Assembly: GCF_022012305.1 (NCBI RefSeq) | Contig: NZ_JAKLTM010000002.1 | Span: forward strand, 62,001 to 126,000 | Length of the DNA: 64,000 bases | Direction of reading: 5' to 3' | Origin: Ramlibacter paludis | GTDB lineage: Bacteria; Pseudomonadota; Gammaproteobacteria; Burkholderiales; Burkholderiaceae_C | In this document: positions 34,877-45,103 of the stretch, in pieces | Layout of the letters: each line of letters starts with the position of its first letter | How positions within the stretch are numbered: position 1 is the stretch's first letter | Program-made: the position numbers and the translations under genes | The notes under the pieces: model-generated | What the model was told of the DNA's origin: nothing | The model's database searches: none | The model's input: the letters and a program-made list of their open reading frames with translations, nothing else

Positions 34877-35580
34877 TCCAGCAGCCGGTGCTTGAGCGCG
34901 TAGTAGGTCAGGTCGCTGTTCGACCGCGCCTGCAGCTTCAGCATCAACCGCGCCCGGTACGTGCTGACGGTCTTGGCGCTCAGCGACAGCTCGCTCGCCA
35001 CTTCGCCCGCCGTCTTGCCCTGCGCCAGCTTCAGGAACACCTGCAGTTCGCGCGCGGACAGGTGCTCGTGCAGCCCGCTGCTGGGCGGCGTGATGACCTG
35101 GGTGGCCAGCAGTTCCGCCACCGCGGGGGTGATGTAGCGGCTGCCTTGCGCGACGCGGCGGATCGCCGTCGCGATCTCCGAGGGCTCGCAGGCCTTGTTC
35201 AGGTAACCGCTGGCGCCGTTGCGGATCAAGGGCACGGCGTACTGGTGTTCGGGATAGCCGGAGAGCACCAGCACGCCCACGTGCTCCGCCTTCGCCTTGA
35301 TCATTCCCAGCGCGTCGATGCCGCTTTGCCCCGGCATGTCCAGGTCCAGCAACAGGACGTCGAGCGCCTGGGTGCGCACCAGGTCGATCGCTTCGCGGCC
35401 GCAGGTGGCTTCGGCCACGACGCGGATGTCGTCAAGTTCGTCCAGGTAGGCGCGCAGGGCGGACCGGGTGATCGGGTGATCGTCGGCGATACCCACCCGC
35501 ACCGGCTGCACCCCCATGGGAGGAGGCGTCGATACCGGCAATTCCAACCCCTCGCGGCGCTGAAATCGGTTGAACTGCAA
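34873..35580 (-). CDS. LuxR-family response regulator, 235 aa
   Basis: NarL/FixJ-type response regulator. The receiver domain shows acidic pocket GIADDHP and phospho-acceptor LLLDLDMPGQSG (Asp79 from this start), with LVLSGYPEHQYAVPLIRNGASGYLNKACEPSEIATAIRRVA. The helix-turn-helix is LSARELQVFLKLAQGKTAGEVASELSLSAKTVSTYRARL. No histidine kinase is nearby, so its partner is elsewhere. I use the TTG at 35580, which has AGGGA at good distance; an ATG at 35517 is possible but has no ribosome-binding sequence. Confidence 0.85.
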   Translation of the reverse strand: MQFNRFQRREGLELPVSTPPPMGVQPVRVGIADDHPITRSALRAYLDELDDIRVVAEATCGREAIDLVRTQALDVLLLDLDMPGQSGIDALGMIKAKAEHVGVLVLSGYPEHQYAVPLIRNGASGYLNKACEPSEIATAIRRVAQGSRYITPAVAELLATQVITPPSSGLHEHLSARELQVFLKLAQGKTAGEVASELSLSAKTVSTYRARLMLKLQARSNSDLTYYALKHRLLD

Positions 35581-35658
35581 GGCGCGTTCCCTGTAGCAGA
35601 AAGTTGGCAGGCTACTCTACAAGTTAGGAGATGCAGAGATGGTGACCCTAGGGCTTTA

Positions 35659-35678
35659 GTCCTACGCGGCAGTAGGAC
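35659..35678. promoter_or_regulatory. Inverted repeat between the response regulator and the amidase gene
   Basis: GTCCTAC (35659-35665), GCGGCA, GTAGGAC (35672-35678). It lies 80 bases upstream of the leftward regulator start and 13 before the amidase start. Symmetric sites of this kind are typical for NarL/FixJ dimers, so self-regulation is a fair guess. No experimental support. Confidence 0.45.
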
Positions 35679-35690
35679 AAGTTCGTCAGA

Positions 35691-37133
35691 ATGCGCCTCA
35701 TGGCTCTGAGTTCCCCCCTGGCGCTGGGCGCGACTGCCCTTTCGGGGCAGGTTGCGCGCAAGCAACTGTCCTGCCGCGAATTGATGCAGGCCACCCTGGA
35801 CCGCATCTCGGCACTCAACCCAGTGCACAACGCCATCGTCGCCCTGCGGGATGGCGACGCGCTGCTGGCCGAGGCCCGCGCCTGCGACGAGCGCCTGGCG
35901 CGCGGCGAGCGGGCCGGCTGGATGCACGGCTTCCCGATCGCGGTGAAGGACCTGAGCGACGCGGCCGGCCTGCCGACCACGCTGGGCTCGCTCGCCACCG
36001 GCAAGCGCATCGCCGGCGAGGATGCCCTCTTCGTCCAGCGCATGAAGCGCGCCGGCGCCATCGTGATCGGCAAGACCAACACGCCGGAATTCGGACTGGG
36101 CTCGCACACCTACAACAAGGTCTACGGCCTCACCCGCAACGCCTGGAATCCCGGCAAGAGCGCGGGCGGGAGCAGCGGCGGCGCCGCGGTCGCCCTGGCC
36201 CTGGGCATGCTGCCGGTCGCCGACGGCAGCGACATGGGCGGGTCGCTGCGCAACCCGGCGGCCTTCAACAACGTGATCGGCTTCCGGCCCTCGCGCGGGC
36301 GCGTGCCCGCGGTGCCGGCGGAGGACGTGTTCTTCCAGCAGCTGGGCACCGAAGGGCCCATGGGCCGCACGGTGGAAGACGTCGCCCGCCTGCTCGCCAC
36401 CATGGCGGGCTGGGATGCGCGAGCGCCACTCGCCCTGGACGACACCCTGCCCGACCCGGACGCAGCCGACCCCATCGCCTGCGTCGCCGGCAAGCGGGTC
36501 GGCTGGCTGGGCGGCATCTGGCCCGACCTGCCGCTGGAGCCCGGCATCCGCGAACTGTGCGAAGCCGCCCTGGAGACGCTGGAAGGCATGGGCTGCGTGG
36601 TCGAAGCCTGCACCCTGGACGTGCCGCGCGAACGCAACTGGACGGCCTGGCTGCGCCTGCGCCAGATGCTCGTGGGCGGCAAGCTGGGCGCGCTGTATGC
36701 GCAGCCGGCGCTGCGCGAGCAGATCAAGCCGGAGGCGCGCTGGGAGGTCGAGGAAAGCTTCGCGCTCACCGCGGCGCAGCTTTACCAGGCGACGGTGGCG
36801 CGCAGCTCCGTCTACCAGGCCTTCCGGCGCCTGTTCGAGCGCTACGACTACGTGGTGGCGCCGACCGCGCAGGTCTTCCCCTTCGACGCGCAGCTGCACT
36901 GGCCGACCGAGATTGCGGGCGTGGCGATGGACACCTACCACCGCTGGATGGAGATCGTCACGCCCTTCACGCTGGCGGGACTGCCCGTCTGCAACGTGCC
37001 GGTGGGCTTCGGCGCCAACGGCCTGCCCATGGGCATGCAGATCGCGGGGCCGGCGCGCGCCGACCTTTCCGTGCTCGCGCTGGCCCGTGCCTACGAGGCG
37101 GCTTCGGGCTGGACGCAGCTGCGGCCGCCCTGA
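35691..37133 (+). CDS. Amidase, 480 aa
   Basis: Amidase-signature hydrolase. The Ser-cisSer-Lys triad is visible: Lys86 (IAVKDLSDAAG), cis-Ser161 (SAGGSSGGAAVALA) and Ser185 (GSDMGGSLRNPA). HGFPIAVKDLSD and TLAGLPVCNVPVGFGANGLPMGMQIAG are family regions. Normal length. It is 73 bases from a Bug-type binding protein in the same direction; such amidase/Bug pairs often use an amide imported as carbon or nitrogen source. Substrate unknown. Confidence 0.87.
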   Translation: MRLMALSSPLALGATALSGQVARKQLSCRELMQATLDRISALNPVHNAIVALRDGDALLAEARACDERLARGERAGWMHGFPIAVKDLSDAAGLPTTLGSLATGKRIAGEDALFVQRMKRAGAIVIGKTNTPEFGLGSHTYNKVYGLTRNAWNPGKSAGGSSGGAAVALALGMLPVADGSDMGGSLRNPAAFNNVIGFRPSRGRVPAVPAEDVFFQQLGTEGPMGRTVEDVARLLATMAGWDARAPLALDDTLPDPDAADPIACVAGKRVGWLGGIWPDLPLEPGIRELCEAALETLEGMGCVVEACTLDVPRERNWTAWLRLRQMLVGGKLGALYAQPALREQIKPEARWEVEESFALTAAQLYQATVARSSVYQAFRRLFERYDYVVAPTAQVFPFDAQLHWPTEIAGVAMDTYHRWMEIVTPFTLAGLPVCNVPVGFGANGLPMGMQIAGPARADLSVLALARAYEAASGWTQLRPP

Positions 37134-37206
37134 GGTCTGCACGCATTGTGCGGTGCGGCCGCTTGTGGCACCTTCGGCCGGCCCCCAAGCATTACCGGAG
37201 AACCGC

Positions 37207-38184
37207 ATGAACAAGCGCCGCCTGCTGCGCACCGCCCTCGCCCTTGCCGCCGCCGGCCTGGCGCTGGGGCCGGCGACGGCCCAGGACTTTCCCCCGAAGA
37301 AGGCCGTGACCATGATGGTCGGCTTCGCCCCCGGCGGCGCGGCCGATGCCGCCGCCCGCCTGATCGCCAAGAAGCTGGGCGACAACATCGGCCAGACGGT
37401 CATCGTCGACAACAAGGCCGGCGCCGGCGGCAACATCGCGCACCAGCTCACGGCCAACGGGCCGGCCGACGGCTCGCTGTTGCTGTTCGGCTCCATCGGG
37501 CCGCTGACGATCGCGCCGCACATGATGAAGGTCGGCTACGACCCCTTCAAGGACCTGGCGCCGGTGTCCGGCGGCGTCTACTTCCCCAACATGCTGGTGG
37601 TGAGCAAGGAGTCCGGCATCAAGACGCTGGCCGACTTCATCGCCGCGGCGAAGAAGTCGCCCGGCAACGTGACCTTTGCCTCCACCGGATCCGGCTCCGC
37701 CTCCCACCTCACGGGGGAACTGTTTGCGCAGCGCATAGGCGCGGAGATGACGCACGTGCCCTACAAGGGCGGCGCGCCCGCCATGCAGGACCTGCTGGCC
37801 AACCGCTTCACCGGCTACTTCGCGGCGCCGCCGACGGCGCTGCCGCACGTCGAGACTGGCAAGCTCGTCCCGCTGGCAACCACGGGGCTGACCCGTCCGG
37901 CCTACATGCCGAACATCCCGACGGTGGCCGAGGCCGGCCTCCCGGGCTTCGAGGCGCTCAACTGGTACGCCTTCGTGGCCTCCGCCAGGACGCCGGCGCC
38001 CATCCTCGAGCGCTGGAACCAGGAAGTGGTGAAGGTGCTGAAGGACCCGGAAGTGCGGGACGCGCTCACCAAGCACGGCCTGACGCCGCAGCCGACCACC
38101 CGCGCCGAACTGACCGATTTCATGCAGAAGGAATCGGCCAAGTGGGGCGCGATCGTGCGCGAGCGCAAGATCACCTCGGAATAG
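37207..38184 (+). CDS. Bug-family tricarboxylate-type substrate-binding protein, 325 aa
   Basis: Periplasmic solute receptor of the tripartite tricarboxylate (TTT) family. Signal peptide MNKRRLLRTALALAAAGLALGPATAQ. The Bug fold shows MMVGFAPGGAADAAARLIAKKLGD, VIVDNKAGAGGNIAHQL and the ligand-loop FASTGSGSASHLTGELFAQRIGAEMTHVPYKGGAPAMQDLL. No TctA/TctB partner is present here, as is common in Burkholderiales, where Bug proteins far outnumber transporters. It probably forms a unit with the amidase gene. Confidence 0.88.
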   Translation: MNKRRLLRTALALAAAGLALGPATAQDFPPKKAVTMMVGFAPGGAADAAARLIAKKLGDNIGQTVIVDNKAGAGGNIAHQLTANGPADGSLLLFGSIGPLTIAPHMMKVGYDPFKDLAPVSGGVYFPNMLVVSKESGIKTLADFIAAAKKSPGNVTFASTGSGSASHLTGELFAQRIGAEMTHVPYKGGAPAMQDLLANRFTGYFAAPPTALPHVETGKLVPLATTGLTRPAYMPNIPTVAEAGLPGFEALNWYAFVASARTPAPILERWNQEVVKVLKDPEVRDALTKHGLTPQPTTRAELTDFMQKESAKWGAIVRERKITSE

Positions 38185-38235
38185 CCGGAAAAGAAACCCG
38201 GGCGGCAGGGCCAAACCCTGTCACCATGGTGTTCC

Positions 38236-38556
38236 ATGGAAGCTCCATGGCAAGGAGCTTCCATCCATCCCCTCATCATCTGCGCCGTCGGCGCCGCCAC
38301 CGGCTGGCTCGGCGGCTTTCTCATGGGCAGCGCAGGCCGGATCGTCCGGATCGAGGAAATGCTGGTCGGCGTGTTCGGCGCCTTCATCGGCGGCGACTTC
38401 CTGCTGTCGCAGTTCGTCGGGCCGACCGGCTCGGGCACGGTGGTGCAGTCGCTGGGGCTGGCGGTGGGCGGGGCGGTCGTCCTGCTGCTGCTGCTGCGCA
38501 CGATGCGCGGCGCCGTGGGTCCGCTCAAGTCCAAGAAAAGCCGGGTGCGCCGCTAG
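38236..38556 (+). CDS. GlsB/YeaQ-like transglycosylase-associated membrane protein, 106 aa
   Basis: Small membrane protein with three hydrophobic helices: IHPLIICAVGAATGWLGGFLMG, MLVGVFGAFIGGDFL and VQSLGLAVGGAVVLLLLLRTM. The pattern GWLGGFLMGSAGRIV plus GVFGAFIGGDFL matches the GlsB/YeaQ/YmgE family. The start codon lies in the left arm of a perfect 11-base hairpin (38236-38264). The basic tail SKKSRVRR faces the cytoplasm. Function not defined. Confidence 0.72.
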   Translation: MEAPWQGASIHPLIICAVGAATGWLGGFLMGSAGRIVRIEEMLVGVFGAFIGGDFLLSQFVGPTGSGTVVQSLGLAVGGAVVLLLLLRTMRGAVGPLKSKKSRVRR

Positions 38557-38558
38557 GG

Positions 38559-38822
38559 TCAGCGCTTCGGTTCGACGTCCGTGATGTCGCCCAGCGGCGG
38601 ACGCCGCACGGTCTGCGCGCGGCGGTAGGTGCGCTGGAAGCCCTCGGCAGCGCGGAAGCGCACCACGAAGGGCGTGCGCGGCCGGCCGGTGAGGACCGCC
38701 CAGCCTGCGCGCAGCGCCCACACCGCCAGCAGCAGCAGGAACACCACCGCCAGGCTCGCGGCAAAGACCAGTCCCGCCGCGAACAGCAGGACCCGCAGGA
38801 GGAAGCCGAAGAGGGAAGGCAT
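38559..38822 (-). CDS. Hypothetical membrane protein, 87 aa
   Basis: Small membrane protein with a hydrophobic N-terminus (FGFLLRVLLFAAGLVFAASLAVVFLLLLAVWALRAGW, one long or two short helices) and a basic tail with RPRTPFVVRFRAAEGFQRTYRRAQ. It converges with the GlsB-like gene, with 2 bases between stops, and is downstream of clpB on the other side. I do not recognise the family. Confidence 0.55.
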   Translation of the reverse strand: MPSLFGFLLRVLLFAAGLVFAASLAVVFLLLLAVWALRAGWAVLTGRPRTPFVVRFRAAEGFQRTYRRAQTVRRPPLGDITDVEPKR

Positions 38823-38868
38823 GGGCCCATTGTGCCCCGCCTTCCTTAAGCGGCGATGAGGACGGCGC

Positions 38869-41493
<2,625 letters not shown>

Positions 41494-41513
41494 GTAATGC
41501 TCCGTTACAGCCC

Positions 41514-41541
41514 AGATAGGCCCCACACAACACTTTTCAAG
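41514..41541 (-). promoter_or_regulatory. Sigma-32 type heat-shock promoter of clpB
   Basis: On the minus strand CTTGAAA (41541-41535) is followed by 14 bases and CCTATCT (41520-41514). The heat-shock consensus is CTTGAAA, 11-16 bases, CCCATNT; here 7/7 and 6/7 positions match. The -10 begins 21 bases upstream of the clpB ATG at 41493. Confidence 0.78.
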
Positions 41542-41592
41542 GACGGAATCTAGCCCCGTTGCGACGCGTTCGGGTGACTAGAATCAAGCGCC

Positions 41593-42165
41593 ATGCAGAT
41601 TCACCAGATGTCGGTCACCTACCTGCCCGAGCAGGACCGCATCCTGATGCGCATCAACACCACCGAGGGGGAGGAGATGCGCATGTGGCTCACGCGCCGC
41701 CTCATGGTGGGCCTGTGGCCGCTGCTGACCAAGCTGCTGACCGAGCACCTGCTGAAGCTCGAATCGGCGGGCGCCTCGCTGGCCGGCGCCAATCCCGAAC
41801 TGAAGAAGATGCTGGCGGATTTCCGCAAGGAAGAGTTCCTGCAGCACGCCGATTTCGACACGCCGTACAAGGAAGGCCAGGCCCGCCTGCCGCTGGGCGA
41901 GGAGCCGCTGCTGGTGACCGACGTCGACGCGACGCCGCTGGCCAACGGGCCGCTGCGCCTGAACTTCAACGAGCGCCCGCCCAACGGCGACAGCAAGCCG
42001 CGCAGCTTCCAGATGGAGATGCAGCCCAAGCTGATGCAGGGGCTGATGCACCTGCTGGACCAGGCGCTGTTGCAGTCGCAATGGCGCGAAAGCTTCGTCC
42101 CCGCCATCGCCGCCGAGCCGGCGCACGAGGACGGGGACGGCAGCAAGCCGCGGTATTTGAATTGA
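41593..42165 (+). CDS. Conserved hypothetical protein, 190 aa
   Basis: Soluble protein, probably cytoplasmic; I do not recognise it. It opens MQIHQMSVTYLPEQDRILMRINTTEGEEMRMWLTRRLMVGLWPLL, which looks like a beta hairpin followed by a basic helix. The C-terminal part has FNERPPNGDSKPRSFQMEMQPKLMQGLMHLLDQALLQSQW. It is divergent from clpB, 99 bases away, and may share its upstream region. The residue pattern seems well conserved, which is only an impression without a search. Confidence 0.6.
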   Translation: MQIHQMSVTYLPEQDRILMRINTTEGEEMRMWLTRRLMVGLWPLLTKLLTEHLLKLESAGASLAGANPELKKMLADFRKEEFLQHADFDTPYKEGQARLPLGEEPLLVTDVDATPLANGPLRLNFNERPPNGDSKPRSFQMEMQPKLMQGLMHLLDQALLQSQWRESFVPAIAAEPAHEDGDGSKPRYLN

Positions 42166-42171
42166 AAGGCT

Positions 42172-42271
42172 GTCATTCCCGCGAAGGCGGGAATCCAGAG
42201 CGTCCAGAAGCCCCGCGCCGCGGGGCTTTTTCAATGCGGAAGCCCTGGATCCCCGCCTGCGCGGGGATGAC
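42172..42271. repeat. Pair of REP-type palindromes flanking a terminator
   Basis: Copy 1 has ATTCCCGC (42175-42182), GAAG, GCGGGAAT (42187-42194). Copy 2 has ATCCCCGC (42249-42256), CTGC, GCGGGGAT (42261-42268). The copies run in opposite directions, GTCATTCCCGC...GGGAATCCAG and CTGGATCCCCGC...GGGGATGAC, so the whole unit is a larger inverted repeat. Related single hairpins lie at 45072-45091 and 57419-57444. This matches a BIME-like arrangement. Confidence 0.72.
42208..42231 (+). terminator. Rho-independent terminator
   Basis: AAGCCCCGC (42208-42216), loop GCC, GCGGGGCTT (42220-42228) with a T-run to 42231. A perfect 9-base GC stem at the end of the 41593-42165 gene. It lies inside the paired REP elements. 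It may also work for the leftward monooxygenase gene, whose stop is at 42281, though the T-run favours the plus strand. Confidence 0.75.
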
Positions 42272-42280
42272 GCAGTCGCG

Positions 42281-43498
42281 CTACTTCAGCGCCTGCAGCG
42301 AAAACCCCGCGACCTTCTTGTAGTCGTCCGAGATCTTGCGCAGCTCCTCCTGGCTGATCAGGTCGTCGATCGTGCCGGGAAACGGCTGGTGCCCCGCCAG
42401 TTCGTCGGCCTTCATGATGATGAAGTCCGGTGGAACCGTGCGGTTGGTCTCCACGACCTTCGCCGTCGCCGGCAGCCGCACCGCCTCGTAGCGCTGCAAG
42501 GCGGCCTGCGCATCGCCACCCGCGGCCAGCTCGCTCGCCAGCGTGGCCGCATCGATGAGCGCCTGCGCGCTGCCGTTCGAGCCGCGCGGGTACATCGGAT
42601 GCGCCGCGTCGCCCAGGAAGGTGATGCGGCCGAAGGTCCAGCGCGCCACCGGGTCCTTGTCGACCATCGGGTATTCGAACACCTGCGACGCGCCGGCAAT
42701 CAGCGCCGGCACGTCGAGCCAGTCGAACTTCCAGTCCGCGAACATGGGCACGACGTCCTCCGGCCGGCCCGGCTTGTTCCAGTCGTTCATGCCGGCGTCG
42801 GCGCGGCGCAGTTCGGCCACCCAGTTCACCAGCTGGTTGCCCCGGCCGTCGACGTTGTCGGCGATCGGGTAGATCACCATCTTGCCGGTGTCGATGGAAC
42901 CGATGCGCAGGTAGCTCTTGCCGGTGAGGATGGGCTTGTGCACCGTGGTGCCGCGCCAGGTGTTGATGCCGGCAAAGGCCGGGGCTTCCTGCGGATAGAA
43001 CTGGCGGCGCAGCGCCGAATTGACGCCATCGCAGGCGATCACGACGTCCGCCGCAACCTCCGGCCGGTTCTCGAAGCGCAGGCTGACCCCCTCGGCGTCC
43101 TGCTCCGCGCCTGTGCAGCGGTGGTCCAGGTGGATGCGTGCCGCGCCCAGGCGCTCCACCGCGGCCCGGTACAGCACCGCGTGCAGCTTGCCGCGGTGGA
43201 TGCCGATCTCCGGCAGCGCGTAGCCGCCGTGGCGGCCGCGCGGCTCGCGGTAGATGAACTGCCCCCAGCGGTTGAAGAACACGCTCTCCAGGTTCTCGAT
43301 GCCGAGCGCTTCCAGCTCGGGCTGCACGCCCAGCGCCGCCAGCTCGCGCATCGCGTGCGGCAGCAGCGTGATGCCGACGCCGATCTCGCGGATCTCGGCC
43401 GCGCTCTCGTAGACGTCGCAAGCCAAGCCGCGCTGGTGCAGTCCCAAGGCCAGGGCGAGGCCGCCGATGCCGCCTCCGACGATCGCGATGCACATCAT
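42281..43498 (-). CDS. PhzS-like FAD-dependent monooxygenase, 405 aa
   Basis: Flavin-dependent aromatic hydroxylase. The FAD loop is at the start (CIAIVGGGIGGLALALGLHQRGL), the second flavin site is TFLGDAAHPMYPRGSNGSAQALIDA. YALPEIGIHRGKLHAVLYRAAVERLG and MVDKDPVARWTFGRITFLGDAAH follow the order seen in PhzS of phenazine synthesis. No phenazine genes are nearby, so its substrate is probably another aromatic acid or phenolic. Its start overlaps the Bug gene stop as ATGA, so uptake and hydroxylation are coupled. Confidence 0.85.
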   Translation of the reverse strand: MMCIAIVGGGIGGLALALGLHQRGLACDVYESAAEIREIGVGITLLPHAMRELAALGVQPELEALGIENLESVFFNRWGQFIYREPRGRHGGYALPEIGIHRGKLHAVLYRAAVERLGAARIHLDHRCTGAEQDAEGVSLRFENRPEVAADVVIACDGVNSALRRQFYPQEAPAFAGINTWRGTTVHKPILTGKSYLRIGSIDTGKMVIYPIADNVDGRGNQLVNWVAELRRADAGMNDWNKPGRPEDVVPMFADWKFDWLDVPALIAGASQVFEYPMVDKDPVARWTFGRITFLGDAAHPMYPRGSNGSAQALIDAATLASELAAGGDAQAALQRYEAVRLPATAKVVETNRTVPPDFIIMKADELAGHQPFPGTIDDLISQEELRKISDDYKKVAGFSLQALK

Positions 43499-44469
43499 TC
43501 GGCCTTGATGTTCTGCTGCTTCACCAGCGCCGCCCAGCGGTCCGCATCGCGCGTCACCAGCTTGCGGAAATCCTCGGGAGTGCTCGCGGCCGGATCCATG
43601 CCCTGGGTCTGGAAGGCGGTGCGCACCTCGGGGCTGGCCAGGATGTCCTTCAGCTCGTGGTTGATGCGCGCGATGAATTCGGGCGAGGTGCCGTTGGGCG
43701 CGAAGATGCCGTACCACATGTCGACGTTCACCTTGCCGGCCTTGGCCTCGGCCAGGGTCGGCACCTCGGGCAAGAGGGGATGGCGGTGCTCCGAGCCGAT
43801 GCCGAGCGCGACCAGCTTGCCGCTCTTGATGTGCGGCAGCGCGACGTGGATCGGAAGGAACATCGCGTCCACCTGGCCGCCCAGCAGGTCGGTGACGGCC
43901 TGCGCCGTGCCGCGGTAGGGGATGTGCGTGAGGAAGGTGCCGGTGGCCTGCTTGAACAGCTCCATCGACATGTGGTGCGGCGTGCCCACGCCGGGGCTGG
44001 CGTAGTTCAGTCGGCCGGGCCTGGCCTTGGCGGCGGCCACCAGCTCGCCCGCGGTCTTCAGGCGCGTGCCGGGGTGCGTGACCAGCAGCAGCTGGCCCCA
44101 GCTGGTGAGCGACACCGGCTGCAGGTCCTTGACCGGGTCGAACGGCAGGTGCGGGTAGAGGCCGCGGTTCATCACCAGCGTGTTCACGCTGACCAGCAGC
44201 GTATTGCCGTCGGCCGGCGCGCGCACCACGGCCTCGGTGCCGATGTTGCCCGAGGCGCCGGCGCGGTTGTCGACCACCACCGGGCGGCCCAGTCGCTGGC
44301 CCAGGCGCGGGCCGACGGTGCGGGCGATGAGGTCGATGCCGGTGCCCGGCGTGAAGGGAACGATGAGCTTGAGCGGCACCTGGCTGGCGGCGGCGGGCGC
44401 CTGCGCCAGGGCGGCCAGCGAGCTCAGCGCCACGGTGGCGGCGGCGGCCAGTCGGAACAGGACTTTCAT
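43495..44469 (-). CDS. Bug-family tricarboxylate-type substrate-binding protein, 324 aa
   Basis: Periplasmic solute receptor of the TTT type. Signal peptide MKVLFRLAAAATVALSSLAALAQ. Bug features: LIVPFTPGTGIDLIARTVGPRLGQRLGRPVVVDNRAGASGNIGTEAVVRA and VGTPHHMSMELFKQATGTFLTHIPYRGTAQAVTDLLGG. It is divergent from the MarR gene at 44560 and translationally coupled to the PhzS-like monooxygenase, so an aromatic carboxylate ligand is plausible. Ligand not determinable. Confidence 0.88.
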   Translation of the reverse strand: MKVLFRLAAAATVALSSLAALAQAPAAASQVPLKLIVPFTPGTGIDLIARTVGPRLGQRLGRPVVVDNRAGASGNIGTEAVVRAPADGNTLLVSVNTLVMNRGLYPHLPFDPVKDLQPVSLTSWGQLLLVTHPGTRLKTAGELVAAAKARPGRLNYASPGVGTPHHMSMELFKQATGTFLTHIPYRGTAQAVTDLLGGQVDAMFLPIHVALPHIKSGKLVALGIGSEHRHPLLPEVPTLAEAKAGKVNVDMWYGIFAPNGTSPEFIARINHELKDILASPEVRTAFQTQGMDPAASTPEDFRKLVTRDADRWAALVKQQNIKAE

Positions 44470-44559
44470 GGCTGTTTCCTTTGTGTTTGCATGCTAACGA
44501 TTATCCGGGCCCGGCCCGGCAGGGCACAATTCGCGCATTCCCGCACTTTGCAACAAACC

Positions 44560-45066
44560 GTGGCAACCCCGCCCAAGTCCCCCACCAGCCTGTCCCGGCT
44601 CTACGCGCGCCCCGGCTTCCTGCTGCGCCGCGCCCACCAGATCTCGGCAGCGGTGTTCGAGGACGCCTGCAAGGACCTGGGCCTCACGCCCGCCCAGTTC
44701 GGGGTTCTGACCGTCCTGCAGGCCCATCCCGGCATGGGCCAGTCCAGCCTGGCCCGGGCGCTCGGCTTCGACAAGGTGACCGTCCTGCGCGTGCTGCGCG
44801 GGCTGGAATCGCGCGGCTTCGTCGCCCGGGTGCCGGCCGAGGACAACAAGCGCAACATCTCCGTCACCCTGACTGCCGAAGGCGCCAGCGTGCTGCAGCA
44901 GGCGCAGAAGCCGGCCGAGAAGGCCTACAAGCGGCTGATGGCGCCGCTGGCCAGGGAACAGCAGGAGCAGTTGCTGGAACTGCTGCAGCTGCTGACCGGG
45001 GAGCTTGAAGAGGAAGCGCGGGCGGCCTTCGTGCCGCCGGCCGCGGCCCGCCCGTTGTCGCCGTAG
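44560..45066 (+). CDS. MarR-family transcriptional regulator, 168 aa
   Basis: Winged-helix regulator of the MarR family. Domain: YARPGFLLRRAHQISAAVFEDACKDLGLTPAQFGVLTVLQ, then LARALGFDKVTVLRVLRGLESRGFVARVPAEDNKRNISVTLTAEG. The start is set at the GTG at 44560; a TTG four codons earlier is possible. It is divergent from the Bug/monooxygenase pair and probably represses it, with an aromatic acid as inducer. That link is inference from position. Confidence 0.85.
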   Translation: MATPPKSPTSLSRLYARPGFLLRRAHQISAAVFEDACKDLGLTPAQFGVLTVLQAHPGMGQSSLARALGFDKVTVLRVLRGLESRGFVARVPAEDNKRNISVTLTAEGASVLQQAQKPAEKAYKRLMAPLAREQQEQLLELLQLLTGELEEEARAAFVPPAAARPLSP

Positions 45067-45071
45067 CCGCG

Positions 45072-45091
45072 GTCCCCGCCTGCACGGGGAC
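45072..45091. repeat. REP-type hairpin between convergent genes
   Basis: GTCCCCG (45072-45078), six-base loop, CGGGGAC (45085-45091). Between the stops of the MarR gene and the convergent prolyl oligopeptidase gene. The sequence belongs to the same C4-G / G4-C group as the pair at 42172-42271 and the hairpin at 57419-57444. Confidence 0.55.
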
Positions 45092-45103
45092 GACGGCGCT
45101 CTT

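Noticed and set aside
42172..42271. CRISPR repeats
   Set aside because: Only two inverted palindromes, no regular direct repeats or spacers. No CRISPR or cas gene was found anywhere in the window.
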